Shown here piece after piece: positions 33,776 through 47,190 of a DNA stretch of 64,000 bases. A program made the translations under genes and the position numbers. Under the pieces are notes generated by a model. That model worked only from the letters and a program-made list of their open reading frames with translations, was not told the DNA's origin and did no database searches. How positions within the stretch are numbered: the stretch's first letter is position 1; every line of letters begins with the position of its first letter. The DNA lies in contig CM030859.1 in NCBI GenBank assembly GCA_018105865.1, positions 1,451,001 through 1,515,000 on the forward strand, written 5' to 3'. Source of the DNA: Metaphire vulgaris. Its lineage: Eukaryota; Annelida; Clitellata; Crassiclitellata; Megascolecidae.

Positions 33776-33996
33776 CGGTGCTTCTCAGACCCATTTGTCT
33801 CGCGGACCACTTTTGAGTGTCAAAAATTTATCGCGGACCACCTGAAAAATATGAAACCAGTGTCTGCCGAAAAAGCTCGACAAGCAAAAAAAACGTTATC
33901 CGTAATTTGTTGGTTTTTTTCACAATATGCCGCGGACCACTAGACGCCCTCTCGTGGACCACTTGTGGTCCGCGGACCACGGATTGAGAACCGCTG
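33776..33996. mobile_element. hAT-like MITE, family N
   Basis: Starts CGGTGCTTCTCAGACC and ends GGATTGAGAACCGCTG. Perfect 8-bp target duplication ATCTAGAA at 33768-33775 and 33997-34004. Contains repeated CGCGGACCAC and GACAAGCAAAAAAAACGT. Confidence 0.88.
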
Positions 33997-34317
33997 ATCT
34001 AGAATACGTGTCTACAGCAACTCGGCGCATGGCCTTTTATCACATGAATTTTCTACAATAATCCCCGGCTAGGACCAAGGCCGAGGCCAACTCGCGCCGG
34101 AAGCCCTTGCGTGAGATCCGACATTCCATCAACCTGTCAATTAAACTAATGCTGCCAATTTGCTGCCGCTTTGCTTTTAAAACACGCGCTGGGAAACACT
34201 GCATGGATACAGAAAGGCCACGAGATAGGAAATTTCTGAACTGTGTCAAATATGACTTTCTGTTTCGACGTGTGACAAGGCCAACAAGAGGCAACAGCAT
34301 TTATTTTCGACCTGGTT

Positions 34318-34532
34318 CAGTGGCAGGCTCCACGTGGAGGTTGGGCCATTTTGCGGGGTCCAAATGGTGTTTTACTAATAACTTGAGATAAGTCCCCCAG
34401 TTTCTACCCCAGTTGGGACCCTTGAGGTTTTAATGCTACATACGTTAAAAAACAAATGGTTGGATTGATGGGTATGATTAGAAGTTGCCCCCAACGGCAG
34501 CCCATCTTGCCACTTTCCTAGAGCCGCCACTG
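34318..34532. mobile_element. hAT-like MITE, family A (inverted)
   Basis: Starts CAGTGGCAGGCTCCACG and ends CTAGAGCCGCCACTG. Perfect 8-bp target duplication ACCTGGTT at 34310-34317 and 34533-34540. Confidence 0.9.
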
Positions 34533-34744
34533 ACCTGGTTCTATAACAACAGAAGAGAATGCAGTTTCAAGCGTGGAGGTTGGGCAGAATTTTGCGACAA
34601 ACGATCACCAAATGGTCAGTTTTACTAATAACTTCGAGATAAGTCAACAAAATCAGTTTCTACTGTAGGATTTGGAGGGATTTGAGGTTTTGAGTGGGAT
34701 CTCCACATAACATGCCTGGATAAAACACTGACTATAGGATACTA

Positions 34745-34814
34745 GATTGGATGGGTACAGCGGTGGTTCTTACACAGGGCAGACCATCCTGGACCACTTT
34801 ACGCACGTTAAGCC

Positions 34815-34863
<49 letters not shown>

Positions 34864-35012
34864 GTGAAAGTTCAGCGTCACAAATGGGCAACAGCGTTAA
34901 ATCTCTGGAGTGTCACGGATATTCGTGTAGGAGAAAGGATGAAATCTCTTTCATCTCCAGATTGTCGTGTTAGGATATAATTAATTTAATAATAATAATA
35001 ATATCTTTCTAG

Positions 35013-35090
<78 letters not shown>
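34745..35090. repeat. SINE-like tail with (ATT)n, then (AAT)n/(ATT)n inverted pair
   Basis: CACACAGGGCAGACCATCCT followed by (ATT)n at 34816-34862 matches the SINE-like 3' end. Then (AAT)n and (ATT)n arrays meet head to head at 34988-35090, a potential hairpin. Confidence 0.75.
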
Positions 35091-35149
35091 GTCTATCGCC
35101 CATTGCTATTATCCAATGCAACCTGGTTCGCCTTCATTCCATTTCCATT

Positions 35150-35343
35150 CATGGGCATCCGCAGAAATGTTTCCAGGGGGTGCAAAACAGGGTCTTGTGA
35201 AGAAAGAAATGAAAAAAATTTCCAGGCGGTGCAAAACAAGGTTTTGTGACGAAAAAAACAAGTAATTTTACTTTTTTCATAACTCCACAATTTTCCAGGG
35301 GGTGCAATTACACCCCCTTGCACCCTCCCTCCGGACGCCCATG
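35150..35343. mobile_element. hAT-like MITE, family E
   Basis: Starts CATGGGCATCCGCAG and ends CTCCGGACGCCCATG. Flanks TTTCCATT and TTTCCATC match at 7 of 8. Confidence 0.85.
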
Positions 35344-35854
35344 TTTCCATCATAGTCCACAGTAGACTTTTACGTTGAGAGGAGCAAACCTCTGACGAAA
35401 GCAACCGGAAATTAAAGATGAACCATTGCAGAATAATAATAATTAGACACCGAAGCCCGTTCGCTGACATAATGGCATCAAAAGGAATGACTGAGTGATA
35501 TAATTGACGAGGATTGACACACAAATGGAACTTACCTGACTGGAACAAAGTCGCCCGAGGTTGCCTCGGGATTGACGGTAGAGAAACTAGGCCGCGTGGG
35601 TGCGTGACATGAACTCTTTGAAGCAAAATCATAAGACGTTGACATTACGAGGGCAAGGGAACTCAACGAAAGACATAGCTGACCAGAATAACAGGTCTTT
35701 ATTATCTACAGTCAAACTTGTTTAATGTCAAGTTCAAAAAACAGGGTAAGATTGTCATAGGAGGTGTTGACTGTAGAGCAAAATCCAATGGATCCATATC
35801 ATTGATGATTTCTTTGATTTCTTAGTAGTAGCAATAACGAAAAAATGACTAATT

Positions 35855-36226
<372 letters not shown>

Positions 36227-36231
36227 AACTA

Positions 36232-36450
36232 GTAATAGAGTTTAGAGTGGTTCAGTAGGATCTGCCCTGTGTGAGAAACACTATGTTCCACCCATCCATT
36301 TATTCAAATTATAGTTTTGCTGTGTAATCTCATCCTTTGCCCTCTTCTTGTCCTCCATTAGATTTGTTCCTATGTTTTCCTTCTTTGTCTTCTTATATTT
36401 GCATCTAAAAATAGCGACAAAACTTTGCATTAAACAAAGTCATAAATGCC
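36232..36450 (-). repeat. SINE-like family C copy (minus)
   Basis: The inverse of 20040-20240: GTGGTTCAGTAGGATCTG, TGTGTAATCTCATCCTTTGC, TTGTCTTCTTATATTTGC. The triplet array at 35855-36226 lies on its 3' side. Confidence 0.7.
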
Positions 36451-36461
36451 TCGTTCAGTTG

Positions 36462-36462
<1 letters not shown>

Positions 36463-36528
<66 letters not shown>
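36463..36528. repeat. (TA)n microsatellite
   Basis: 33 uninterrupted TA dinucleotides, followed by a decayed third copy of the dispersed monomer (36556-36822). Confidence 0.95.
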
Positions 36529-36532
<4 letters not shown>

Positions 36533-37100
36533 CATACCTACAGCAAAAGTTGTAAATATATTCTGCCTCAATTTTATTCTAGAGCATTCGAAATGCCACG
36601 AAAAATGGTGAGCCATTTGAAATGACGCTATACAAAGTCTCTCAGAAATCTATTTTCTGTCAAATGTCTAGAAAATCGATCGACAGATAAGAGGGGTCTA
36701 GAGATAGCTGGTTTCTTGTATCTCAAGTTTTATAGACCACAAAAATACTATACAATTGACAATTGAAACCCTGTTTGACATTTGACAATGCAAGGAGTAG
36801 TGATACAGTAGGCTATAGATATGCAAATCAAATATGCAAATTAATTTCAAACTTCTTGGTTCCGCCCCTCTTACGAAGCACGTTCATTGAGCGCGACCCT
36901 TCATCGAGGACAATGCGCAGGGGAAAAGCACCTACCGTGTGATTAGTACGCTAGTGGTGAAACACAATTAGCCTGATTGGCGTCCTTTCCAGGGGCGTTT
37001 GCAGGTCGCAGCACTCCACAAGGTCCCACTCCATTGATCGGCTGTATTGATCCGTCCGCTAGGCCGACGGCCTATTGCCGCCTGCTATTCTATTGAAAAT

Positions 37101-37500
37101 GGAAGCGTATGTAATGTAATGTAATGTAATGTAATGTGTGAGGTGGTAGCTTCCTTCTGCATCGTAATTATTGCTTCATGGTTTCAATTTGAAAATTACC
37201 TCGAAATCATCATCACATCAATTTCATGCACGCGTGAATTCAATCATATTAATTGCAGTTAGAAGTGAATAGTAAATGAATGAATGAATGAATGAATGAA
37301 TGAATGAATGAATTAATTAATTAATTAATGAAGTAATGAAGCAATAAAGTAAGGAATTAATGAATTAACGAATTGATCGATTGAATGAACGAATGAATAA
37401 ATGAAAGAGTGAATGATTAATTGACTAACTGACTGACTGACTGACTGACTGACTGTCTTTCTGAATGACTGACTGACTGACTGAATGAATGAATGAAAGA
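37101..37500. repeat. (TAATG)n, (AATG)n and (GACT)n repeats
   Basis: TAATG pentamers at 37108-37137, AATG tetramers from 37272 drifting to AATTAATT, then GACT tetramers near 37430-37480. A pogo/Tigger-like fragment (CAGTGGAACCTCGTTTAACA to TTTCACTGTAG) follows at 37700-37798. Confidence 0.85.
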
Positions 37501-39741
37501 ATGACACTCCGACTTCGATAAAGCAAACTTTAGACATGACGCATCGTCTGCAGCGTACATACGGAAGCCCGATAAGACCATCTTGTTTTCGACCGGCTGA
37601 AAACTTCAACTGAATCAAGTATATTCGAAATTTCCTCGAAAAGGCCCTCTCCGGCTTTCTTCCATCGAAATGGCTTTGCCCTCGATGCCCTCGACAAATA
37701 CAGTGGAACCTCGTTTAACACGGGCTAGATTAAGACGAACTCACCGAAGTCATTTGCACAGTCCGCTGAGGCACGTGTTTAGAAGGGTTTCACTGTAGGC
37801 CTACATCGCTTCCTCGTGAAGCCGAGGAAATTGATGTAATCTGTTGAGACGTTTGGAGCATTTGCGTTATTTCCAATAGATGCTTTGATCCTAGTACTTC
37901 AGTGGGTCCGATTGGTCGGGAAAGAAACCAATTTATTCATAATTATAATCCCGGCTGTCATATATGAGTCGTATTTGAACCTTCATGATGATGCTGCTGA
38001 TGATGATGGTGATGGTGCTTGATATCTAATGCATGGACTGGCTTTTTCCTTTCATCTTTGCCTGACATATACTGTACATAGGATGCTATTTGTAGGTGGA
38101 AGGGGAATATTTTCTTCCCCACTGCCCAACTACATCCCCACTGAGGTAGCTGGCTACTGACATCCCAGCCAGGGAAGTCAATCTTCCCCACCACCTGTGA
38201 CACGAAAATACGTTCACTTTCAGCATGGGGAATTTTTTTCGGCGCTTCGCACCAAGCATGAGTAAAAAATAAAACTTGATGTTCGCTGGTAACTGGGGAG
38301 AGATTTATCTTAACCTGTTAAAAAATTTATCCGTGTTGGTGATTAAACCATTTATACATCGTCACGATGAGACAATAAAAATTGACAGATCATTATTTGG
38401 CGACAGAGCAATAGTTTACCTAGCAGAACTGTACGAAGTAGATCCCACCACAAGTCTTGGATCAGTTCCGACAGTACAAGAAGAACAACGTGTAAGTAAT
38501 CGGCGACGTTACCCTTTACTACTGCAGCTCGTTATTATGAATGGGTGCTTATTAAAACTCTATTCTGCACGATACTAGGTTGGCCTTTTGTGGCTATACG
38601 ACTGTAGAACAAAGTATCGTAGAGTAGTTTTTGGGTAGGAATGGGGTGGGGTGGGGGGTAGTATGAAAATGCGAGAACGAAGGAAAGAAGTTCAAGGCGC
38701 TGGAGATTGTTAACGCGACGAACTATTTTTTGCTCGTCAAGACTTTTTCATCTGAGCATCGGAAAATGTTGGATAGAAGGGGCGATTCCCACCGCCCAAA
38801 TAAAACTCTCATAACCCCCTCCCCCCAAAAAAACAAACTCGCAGCACTAAATTGTTTGGCATTGAACTGTGCCTTTTCCCCTCCAGTCAAGTCAATTCCC
38901 CGCCAAAGACCTGGAGTCTGGATAAAACACTGGTTATGGTTAAGGTTGGGGTCTGGTAAGGTCCGTACTCGACCTATTCGCAACAGTTTCCGTCGGCTCT
39001 CTCTCTCTCTCTCTCTGGGCGTCTCGGGGACGGTCTCTCTCTCTGGCTCAGAGTATCTCTCCTCAATGTTTGGGCTATATGGTAAAAAATTTTTATCCTA
39101 CCCCATGATGTTGATGCCATGACATTCTTTTTCGGATGGCCTTTTTTGCTTGTCAGGATATTTGGAGAGGAAAATCTAAAAATAAGGATGACCTTCTTTT
39201 GGCTTGTCAAGACGTAATGGGCGATTTTAAGTCCCCACCCATTTTGATATTTTTTTCAACTTTTTTAAAAATTATTCTACAATGTTACGATCGGCTCTGG
39301 TCCATGGTTTTTCTTTTGATCGTGATATAAAGACGATCCATTGGCGTCTAGATGTCGACCCATTTTGTGTTTTTCCTGCACGTGTTACGATCGGCTCTGG
39401 TGTTGTTCGGGCAGCGAATAGCAAATGCAATATTGCGACGGCGGCCAATGTATTGTATATTACTTATTATTATTATACGCCGTGGATGGAATTCTGTATC
39501 ACTCGATCCCCCGGACGAACGTTCCAGCAACGGTTAATCCAAAAACCGCTGCTGCCAGACATGGCTTGACCTACACCTCCCACGCCCACTCCCTCTCCAT
39601 CCCCGGTCTCTGTTCAGCCTCCCCCCATGAAAACTATGCGAGGACCTCTTTTTCTGCCTGAATGATGGGGTTGATAGTAAGAAAGAGCAATCGACTGATG
39701 CGAAATGAATGATTGAAATGGCGCTATAGAAATCTAGTGAT

Positions 39742-39912
39742 CAGGGTTATTTCTAGGAATCTCAATTTAGGGGTGTCGGTATTTTCTGGGTGATCAACCC
39801 CGAAAAAGTCTGACAAGAAAGAAAAGGTCATCCCGGACTCAATTGGGGGGGGGGGTGATTGGAGGGTGTCGGTCTCAGATTTGAGGGGGTGTTGGGGTGT
39901 AAAGTATCCCCA
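39742..39912. mobile_element. MITE family J
   Basis: Starts CAGGGTTATTTCTAGGAATC. Flanks CTAGTGAT and ATAGTGAT match at 7 of 8. Contains GACAAGAAAGAAAAGGTCAT. Confidence 0.75.
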
Positions 39913-40100
39913 ATAGTGATCGAATGACCGAAATTAGAAACATTATATAGAATTTTACCTTTAGAATCGTTTAAATATATATTAAACGTTTTAGACTAAC
40001 CTTCTCTTTTATTGGTTACATAAAACGATCTCAAACAAACATTACTTTCCTTTTTTGTAGGCGGAAAGTTCCGGATTCGGTACAATGTATGTCTTGGTTG

Positions 40101-40428
40101 CAGTAGCGCAGCCAATGGGGTAAATGGGGGGTTGGAGGTTAAAACCCCCTTGGTTGCCGACGAAAAAATTTTAAAATGTGTTGCCATACATTTTTAATTT
40201 TTGGACGCGAGTTTGAGGATCAAATACAGGTAGGATATACAATTATACAGTATAGGATCAAACTCCTCCCCTTGGCTGCCGCCCCAACAAAATAATTTGT
40301 AAGCGCTATAGAATGTAAAAATGTAAGGTGACGACCTTTTTTCTTTTCTATTCAAGATTTTTCGAAGTTGGTTATGATCAAAACCATCCATCACCACCAC
40401 CCTTCCGATAATCCTGGCTACGCCACTG
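40101..40428. mobile_element. hAT-like MITE, family B
   Basis: Starts CAGTAGCGCAGCCAATGG and ends CTGGCTACGCCACTG. Flanks CTTGGTTG and CTTGGTTC match at 7 of 8. Confidence 0.85.
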
Positions 40429-40769
40429 CTTGGTTCGATCACGTGACTATACACGATTTCTCTGTATCTTATTCACAAATCTTACGCCCAATACAAGCCC
40501 AAAATTTATCAACGGTGTCGACGGATATTGCTCATAAATAGAGCACCTCTCTCGACCTTTGTAACGATTCGAGATACTGATCATTGAACGGCTGTCGACA
40601 TGGTTCTACATAATGGTATTACCTGGGAGCAACCATCGACATGAGTCATTGAAAATGGCGCTATAGAAGTCTAGTTGGTCGACTGACCGGGTGTAGAAGC
40701 ATATATCCGTTTTTCGTTGTTAATATCGAATTTTATCTTTAGAACTGTCTCAATGTAATGTCAATATAA

Positions 40770-41056
40770 TAAAAAAAGTCAAAGTCAAAGTCCTTCCCCG
40801 AGCCTCACGGGCTCATAGGACGGCGCTGATCTCCGTTGCTACATCCCTCAGCCAGGCGTGCAATGCCACGGATACGGGGCTAGTGTATCGCATAGCGTAC
40901 CTGTTTGACTTATCGCAGATATTTTTACCACTGCTCCTCATTTTACCACCGCGAAAAAGACTGAGTCGACCTTTAGGGCTCCTGCGGGACTCGAACCCGC
41001 GACCTCCAGCTCCATCGTCCAACGTTGTTACCACTCTGCTAACTTGTTGACTACCA
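40770..41056 (-). repeat. tRNA-derived SINE, second family (minus)
   Basis: On the minus strand AGCAGAGTGGTAACAACG (A-box-like) and GCGGGTTCGAGTCCCGC (B box, about 40984-41000) are followed by a body of about 180 bp and a tail of tandem GACTTT units at 40776-40796. The tail and body rule out a plain tRNA gene. Confidence 0.72.
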
Positions 41057-41123
41057 TGGGCGTAGCTAAGGTTTCGAAATTTCGAAATGGGGTGGCAGCA
41101 ATTAAGGCCTCTACAGACCGACA

Positions 41124-41125
<2 letters not shown>

Positions 41126-41179
<54 letters not shown>

Positions 41180-41260
41180 CAGAGACAGAGACAGAGACAG
41201 TGAGACAGAGGCAGAAAGAGAGGCAGAGAGGCAGAGAGAAAGGTAGAGAGTTTATTCACA
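41126..41260. repeat. (TA)n, (GA)n and GACAGA repeats
   Basis: TA at 41126-41153, GA at 41154-41179, then CAGAGA and GAGGCAGA. Open frames across it are artefacts. Confidence 0.92.
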
Positions 41261-41606
41261 CATGCTCCTGTGGTCGATTTCCCTTCGACAAATGACCGAG
41301 CATCGGGTCCTCTGATGACGGTTTTAATTAACAGAATGTGTAGTGATGGCAATCGACGCTTCGAGAGCGCGTTGAATACTCTCGCCTCCAATACAGGAAG
41401 AACACACTTTCTGACTTCGCCACGTAACAAGAGCAAAGACTTTGATAATAGTAGTCGTTCAAAGGCTAATACTCCCCCAAGTCCTTGCTTTTACGAGGAA
41501 GCTAAAAAAGCGTCGCGTCTTACCTTGATTATTGCGTTAAGCACTATACCATACCTGTATATCCTACCTGTATTACCATGGATCTCGGTTCTTTCTCGGT
41601 TCAGGC

Positions 41607-41788
41607 CAGGGGCGTAGCCAGGAATTTGATTGGGGGTATAAATATTTTGGAGGAGTATAAACCTTAGCTATAAACCACATAAACCATATAAACCACTTAT
41701 ATATAACCACATATAAACCACATAAAAACTTTAAGGTAGACTAATTTTGGGGGTATATATACCGATATACCCCCTCGATACGCCCCTG
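41607..41788. mobile_element. hAT-like MITE, family D
   Basis: Starts CAGGGGCGTAGCCAGGAA and ends TCGATACGCCCCTG. Perfect 8-bp target duplication GTTCAGGC at 41599-41606 and 41789-41796. Contains palindromic GGTATATATACC. Confidence 0.9.
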
Positions 41789-42510
41789 GTTCAGGCGTTT
41801 GTTGCTGTAATAGGTTAACAATGCATTATTTGTTTATTCCGTTAGCACTACAGTAAATTCCGTGTAGTTCCATCGATAATCTAATTTAAGGCCCCCTGTT
41901 AAACGGGTTCTACTGTACACTATAATCGCAAGTAAAAGAAAATCATTGTCGCGTTTTGTTCAAGGACTGATTCGGCAAATACTTTTCCCGGTCGGGGCAG
42001 TTTCAAATGAGGGTCGGAGGGCGATAACCCCCACCCCCCATCCCCCCTACTCCGCCCCATCGAAAACCGGACAACCAAGTCCAAGCTTTTCTCCGAAAAA
42101 CTCACAGGTGACCAAAGTAAATAGTGCACTGGATCTAGGTGTCTACAATAAAACTAAAAACGGCGGCGTCAACATTGGGGTCCCGTTGTTTTTTTTTGGG
42201 GAGGGGCGAACTTGGGGGCCTTGAAGGGGCCTCGACGGCGAAATTAAATGCGTTTCTTTGGACAGAATTCGCAAGAAATAGCGCTGCATGAGTCGATGGC
42301 CGCTCTGTCCTCTGTTTGGCTATTAGATTATTCGACGCAATTTCGGAGCATTGTAAAGACAGAACGGTATTTGTCCAGCTGAGGGAACATGGGAGTCTAG
42401 TACAACCCAGAACAATAGTCACACGAACACAGAGACAAACAGACAGACAGACAGATAAAAACGCAAAACTACGGTACATATAAACATATAAACATATATA
42501 TATATATATG

Positions 42511-42612
42511 TACAGGGTGGCGCAAAAAACCGAATTATATTAAATACAAACCTAAATGTGACTAGGCCGGTTTTTGCTAAATGCGGTTAGCTCTAATTCG
42601 AGCGAGGAACGA

Positions 42613-42698
<86 letters not shown>

Positions 42699-42848
42699 CA
42701 TACAGAGACAGACAAACAGCTGTAAAGACATACTGACATATGGACGGACAAAGGGATAGGTGGGAACACAGATGGGCATACAGACAATAAGAGATAGAGA
42801 GGTGTGAAGGCAGACAGACGGACGGACGGACGGACAGACAGACAGACA
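42511..42848. repeat. Family K fragment, (TA)n and GACA/GACG repeats
   Basis: TACAGGGTGGCGCAAAAAACC opens a truncated family K element at 42511-42580. (TA)n runs 42618-42695, then GACAGACA and GACG tetramers to 42848. Confidence 0.85.
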
Positions 42849-43569
42849 TGCATCTCATATGCATCTCATAATCTCATATGCAGCAGACCTATCCTATTAC
42901 ATTAAAAGTATGGATATGTTAGTTATTAATTATAATTATTGGAAACTTGACCGCAGTTTTATAATTAATTGCAGAACTGACAATTGATATTTCTGCTTCT
43001 TTATCAGAAGTAAATTCATTTTGAATAGGCCTACTAGTAGTAGTACTTGTACATTTCCGGGTACGGAGGCTTGTCCAGTACTTCCCTCCAGTTTCTCGAT
43101 TTACTTCCTTGTCTAAATTAAATTCGTTGTTTTGCGCTGTTGACTGGTTCTGTCTTAACGCGATAAAACAGTCAGAAGAAACCAGTCAAAACCCGACAGC
43201 TCTTTACTGTCTACAATCTACATTACACATTTACAGCGGAAAAACGTTGTAACTTTTCGACCGACAGCAACAATACATTTGGACCTATAACTAGAAAACT
43301 AAAAACGTAACATTTTGATCACAGCCTCGTTACAACAATTTACCGTCAGAAATTACACTTACAAATTACAAATTACTCAGCGACAGTTTTACGAAACTCG
43401 CAGTCAACAGTCTTAAACTGATCGTAAACGTTGCAGATTTACACGTAAGACAATTACATTTACACGTAAAACAGTTACATTTTCCTTCACTCTAGTTCGT
43501 TTTGACGAGTGTAGTTTCTCTTAATCAACAGTAATGTCTAGATTTTACAAGGTTCCAAAAATGCAGTAG

Positions 43570-43952
43570 CGTAGCAACCCAACCAACCGTAATACATTAC
43601 TACAATTTCTTAAACCATCACTTATTTTCTGGTCCAACCCACCATTAACATGGAAAAGTCTGACCCAACCCAAACCGTGGGTTAACCCAACCCACGGACA
43701 TCTCTGTAACCGAGCACGTTATAACGAAATTCTACTGTAAATAACGCAAAAGCGCTCGGCGTTTTTGTTTGAAATCGGGGGGGGGGCGGCGGTGCCAGAG
43801 GCCCACACCCGGGGCTTTACACTAGGGGGTAATGGTCCCCATCAACCTTGCCATGCAATTGCCAAAATGAGACTGGAAATGACGACGGTCAGAGAGGTAG
43901 TATGGAGTATCAAGCGATGGCACACAGTCAGTAACATTGGCAATAACATGAA

Positions 43953-43998
<46 letters not shown>
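43570..43998. repeat. Family F fragment and (GA)n tract
   Basis: CCCAACCAACCGTAATACATT to CACGGACATCTCTG (about 43575-43706) is a family F right half. (GA)n is at 43957-43996. No gene between. Confidence 0.7.
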
Positions 43999-44000
<2 letters not shown>

Positions 44001-44060
44001 GGCCATGAAAATGAAACGTAATGACTGTAAACGATCAGAGAGAACCTTATATTATTATGC

Positions 44061-45235
44061 CAGGGATACTCAAACTGTTTGAAGCCGATCCACGTTGCGT
44101 CTTCCATCGTTCGTAAGGGTCCATTAGTTACAACTTACAACGGAAGTCCTATTTAATTATTCCTACGCCTACTTCGGCGTTGCTAGGCAACTGCGAGTAA
44201 CTACGGGTCCTCTTAATAGACTTAATAGACAAACTTTCCGAAAACAAATTAAAACTATTCTTTTCAAGAAATCCTATGGCGAAATCCTTACTACGTATAA
44301 AGGCCTGCCTTCTACCCGCCGCAACTCTTGTTATCACCCCCCATAAAAATACTTTGCTGCGACTGCCCACCTGGATCTACAACCTCGACCACCACGGACA
44401 ACGGATTACGGACAGTGGCGGCTCTAGGATTTGGCATGTGGGGGGCCGTTGGGGTGGCAACTTCTAATCATGGGGGGCCAACCATTTGTTGTTTAATGTA
44501 TGTAGCATTAAGTATAGGGTCCCAACTGGGGGGCCACTGGGGGGGCAGACTCTCAATAGGGGGCACGGGGCCCCCTGGCCCCCCTCGGTGGAGCCGCCAC
44601 TGATTACGGACTATGGATTTCCCTAGATTGAGCGCCCGTGAATAAGCTGGTGCACTGCGCCAAGCTTCCGGGCAGCGCTAGAGAAATTTCGTCTTTCTTA
44701 CTTACTTACTGTTATAAGCGCGCCAAGACAACAGATAAATATGACAAAATGCGATTAATAAATTTTAGACTTTAGGACAAAGCATTGCTCACCCCCCACC
44801 CCAACCGCCGCCTGAAAAATGTTTTCAAGACCATTAGTGATCGTACCGGGGTTTGGAGCGGAGAAAAACCGTCGCAGAAACCCTGATTATTATAAGAAGT
44901 TGACGATGATCTGTGATGCATTGGCCTATTATAAAGACTTCAAACTATATATTAGGCCCCCGCTGAGTGACCAAAAGCTGTAATAAAACAGGAACAGTAC
45001 GAAGACGGAAACGGAAATACATCAACGCTATGAAAACAGTAAGTAAGTAAGGTAATATTTATAATAATAACAATAATGGATTTTCGGTGGCTTAGTGTAG
45101 CTTTTCCTGTTTCGAAAGCCACTGAAATTCAGGTTCAAAACTTTTCATGCACATTTTCAAAGAGCTGCGGCGGTCCACAAGAACCATCCTAGCGGTCCGG
45201 ACTGTGGACCGCGGGCCGCTGTTTGAGTACCCCTG
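44061..45235. mobile_element. 1.2-kb hAT-like element with nested family A MITE
   Basis: Ends CAGGGATACTCAAACTG and GTTTGAGTACCCCTG are inverted, with GTGGACCGCGGGCCGC next to the right end as in many hAT non-autonomous elements. Flanks TATTATGC and GTATATGC match at 6 of 8. I find no transposase reading frame inside. Confidence 0.72.
44413..44602. mobile_element. hAT-like MITE, family A (nested)
   Basis: Starts CAGTGGCGGCTCTAGG and ends GGTGGAGCCGCCACTG. Perfect 8-bp target duplication ATTACGGA at 44405-44412 and 44603-44610. It sits inside the larger element. Confidence 0.93.
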
Positions 45236-45289
45236 GTATATGCAATATTCGATTCTAACACAGATCTCTGTTTCACTCTGTGTCTCACT

Positions 45290-45296
45290 CTCTGTC

Positions 45297-45382
<86 letters not shown>

Positions 45383-45445
45383 CATATCTGTTCACTCTCT
45401 CTGTCTCTCTCCCTCTGTCACTATGTCTCTCTCTCTCGGATTTTC
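45290..45445. repeat. (TCTG)n and (CT)n repeats
   Basis: About 16 TCTG units at 45298-45361 followed by CT dinucleotides and CTGT variants. Confidence 0.95.
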
Positions 45446-45887
45446 TCATAATCTTTCTATCTTATCCGTTTAAATGTCTTAGCCAGGCTACAAGAAGTCA
45501 CATGCATAAAAATCTATTAGCTCTGGTCTTTTGTAGACCAATAATTGTCCTCTTTTTCCACACACTAACAGACTAACAGGCTAACGAATCTATTTGTTCG
45601 TTTTCAGTCGAGAACGGTTCTCGTACAATTCAATAATTCAAGTTTACTTTTCAGATTCAAATTTGGGCTTCGTCTTCTCTTTCAGTCATTCACATTACAA
45701 CAACGAAACAATTAACAATATATTATTAGTAACTGTTAGGAAATGCATTTCGAAAGACCGCAAATGTTGCTCGAAGATTCTCTTGGAGAGTGGAAAAAAC
45801 GTTTGTATACTCCGCTCACCGGCGAACTTTGTGATCGGGCCTTAAGGCCAACGTTCGCACGACCGTTGTGAACACGGCTTGGCGAGT

Positions 45888-45890
<3 letters not shown>

Positions 45891-45966
<76 letters not shown>

Positions 45967-46142
45967 CAGAGACAGAGACAGAGACAGTGAGAGACAGAGA
46001 GAGACAGACAGACAGAGACAGAGAGACACAGAAACACAGAGAGACAGAGAGTCAAAGAGAGACAGACAGAGACAGAAGCAGTGACAGACAGAGACAGATA
46101 CAGGGAGAGAGACAGATAGACAGATAGACAGAGACAGAGAGC
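45891..46142. repeat. (GA)n and GACAGA tract at the 3' side of the receptor gene
   Basis: GA dinucleotides at 45891-45948, then GACAGA repeats ending about 10 bp before the receptor stop codon. In the receptor transcript this would be a CU-rich start of the 3' UTR. Confidence 0.92.
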
Positions 46143-46151
46143 AGAGTTTTT

Positions 46152-46622
46152 TCAGCTGTTGCTGCTATCACTGGATCCTGTTCTCTTTTCTTCCAGAAGA
46201 TTCCGGACTTCGAACTGAAGATAATCCGGAACGTCCAACGAAGGACGCGACTCGGAGGAGCGAAGAGCCGGAAGAAGACCCGGGTGCGAGCCGGAAGCGA
46301 CGACAACCCTGTCTTCTTCTTCTTCCTCGGATGAGGAGGAGGAGGAGGAAGCGTCTCTTGCGGGAATTCTAGCTTCCGGTTTCGACGACGCCTCGGTGAA
46401 ACCATTCGCTTCCGCTTCCGCTTCCGGCGGTGACGTCATCAGACGCAACGACGTCACCGAATCCGATTGACTAGCGGGTGACGAGACGACGGAGGTGACG
46501 GGGAGGATGCTCTGTCGGCTCGACGACGTCAGAGACCCGGGAGAAACGACGAGCGGGAGCGGGAGCTGACTCAGCGGAGAGAAGAGCCGCGGAGGGAGGA
46601 TGGCGGGAGCGGCGACGCTCGG

Positions 46623-46653
<31 letters not shown>

Positions 46654-47158
46654 ATCGGGGGGAAGAGCGACGGGTGGTGACCGGGCAGGATGCGCCCGAA
46701 CTGTTCGGTGAACTCCTCGCTGCGCAGGTGGGAGTTGATGTTGGCGCAGCGGCACTGGAGGATGTACTTGAACGGGGTGCGGAATTCGCGGTTGAAGCGG
46801 GCGTAGATGACGGGGTTGAGAAGGCTGTTCGTGTAGCCGAGCCACAGCAGGAGGCTGTTCACCCAATGAGGTATGCAGGTCATGGGGTCATGGCAGAACG
46901 GTCGGATGAGGGCGAGGATGAAGAAGGGCAACCAGCAGGCGACGAAGGCGCCCATGATCACCCCCAGGGTGCGGGTCGCCTTCCGCTCGTGCCCCCCGCG
47001 GCTACCCCGTCTTCCCTTCAGTCGACTGTTGAATCGCAGAATGGCGTCGGCCAACGACCCAGAGTTGTTTCTACTCCTCTTCCGGGTCAGAGAGGTCAGC
47101 TGGGTCACGAGGTTGACCGAACCGGCGATCAGTGGGGCGAGATGTCCGTTCCTGCCGC

Positions 47159-47190
<32 letters not shown>

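Noticed and set aside
38276..38578. 100-codon open frame
   Set aside because: No recognisable motif; composition like the surrounding intergenic DNA.
40980..41056. Possible tRNA gene on the minus strand
   Set aside because: Good B box, but followed by a long body and a short tandem tail, as in a SINE.
44061..45235. Autonomous hAT transposon
   Set aside because: Ends fit, but no transposase frame (no long open frame, no zinc-finger or dimerisation motif) is visible inside.
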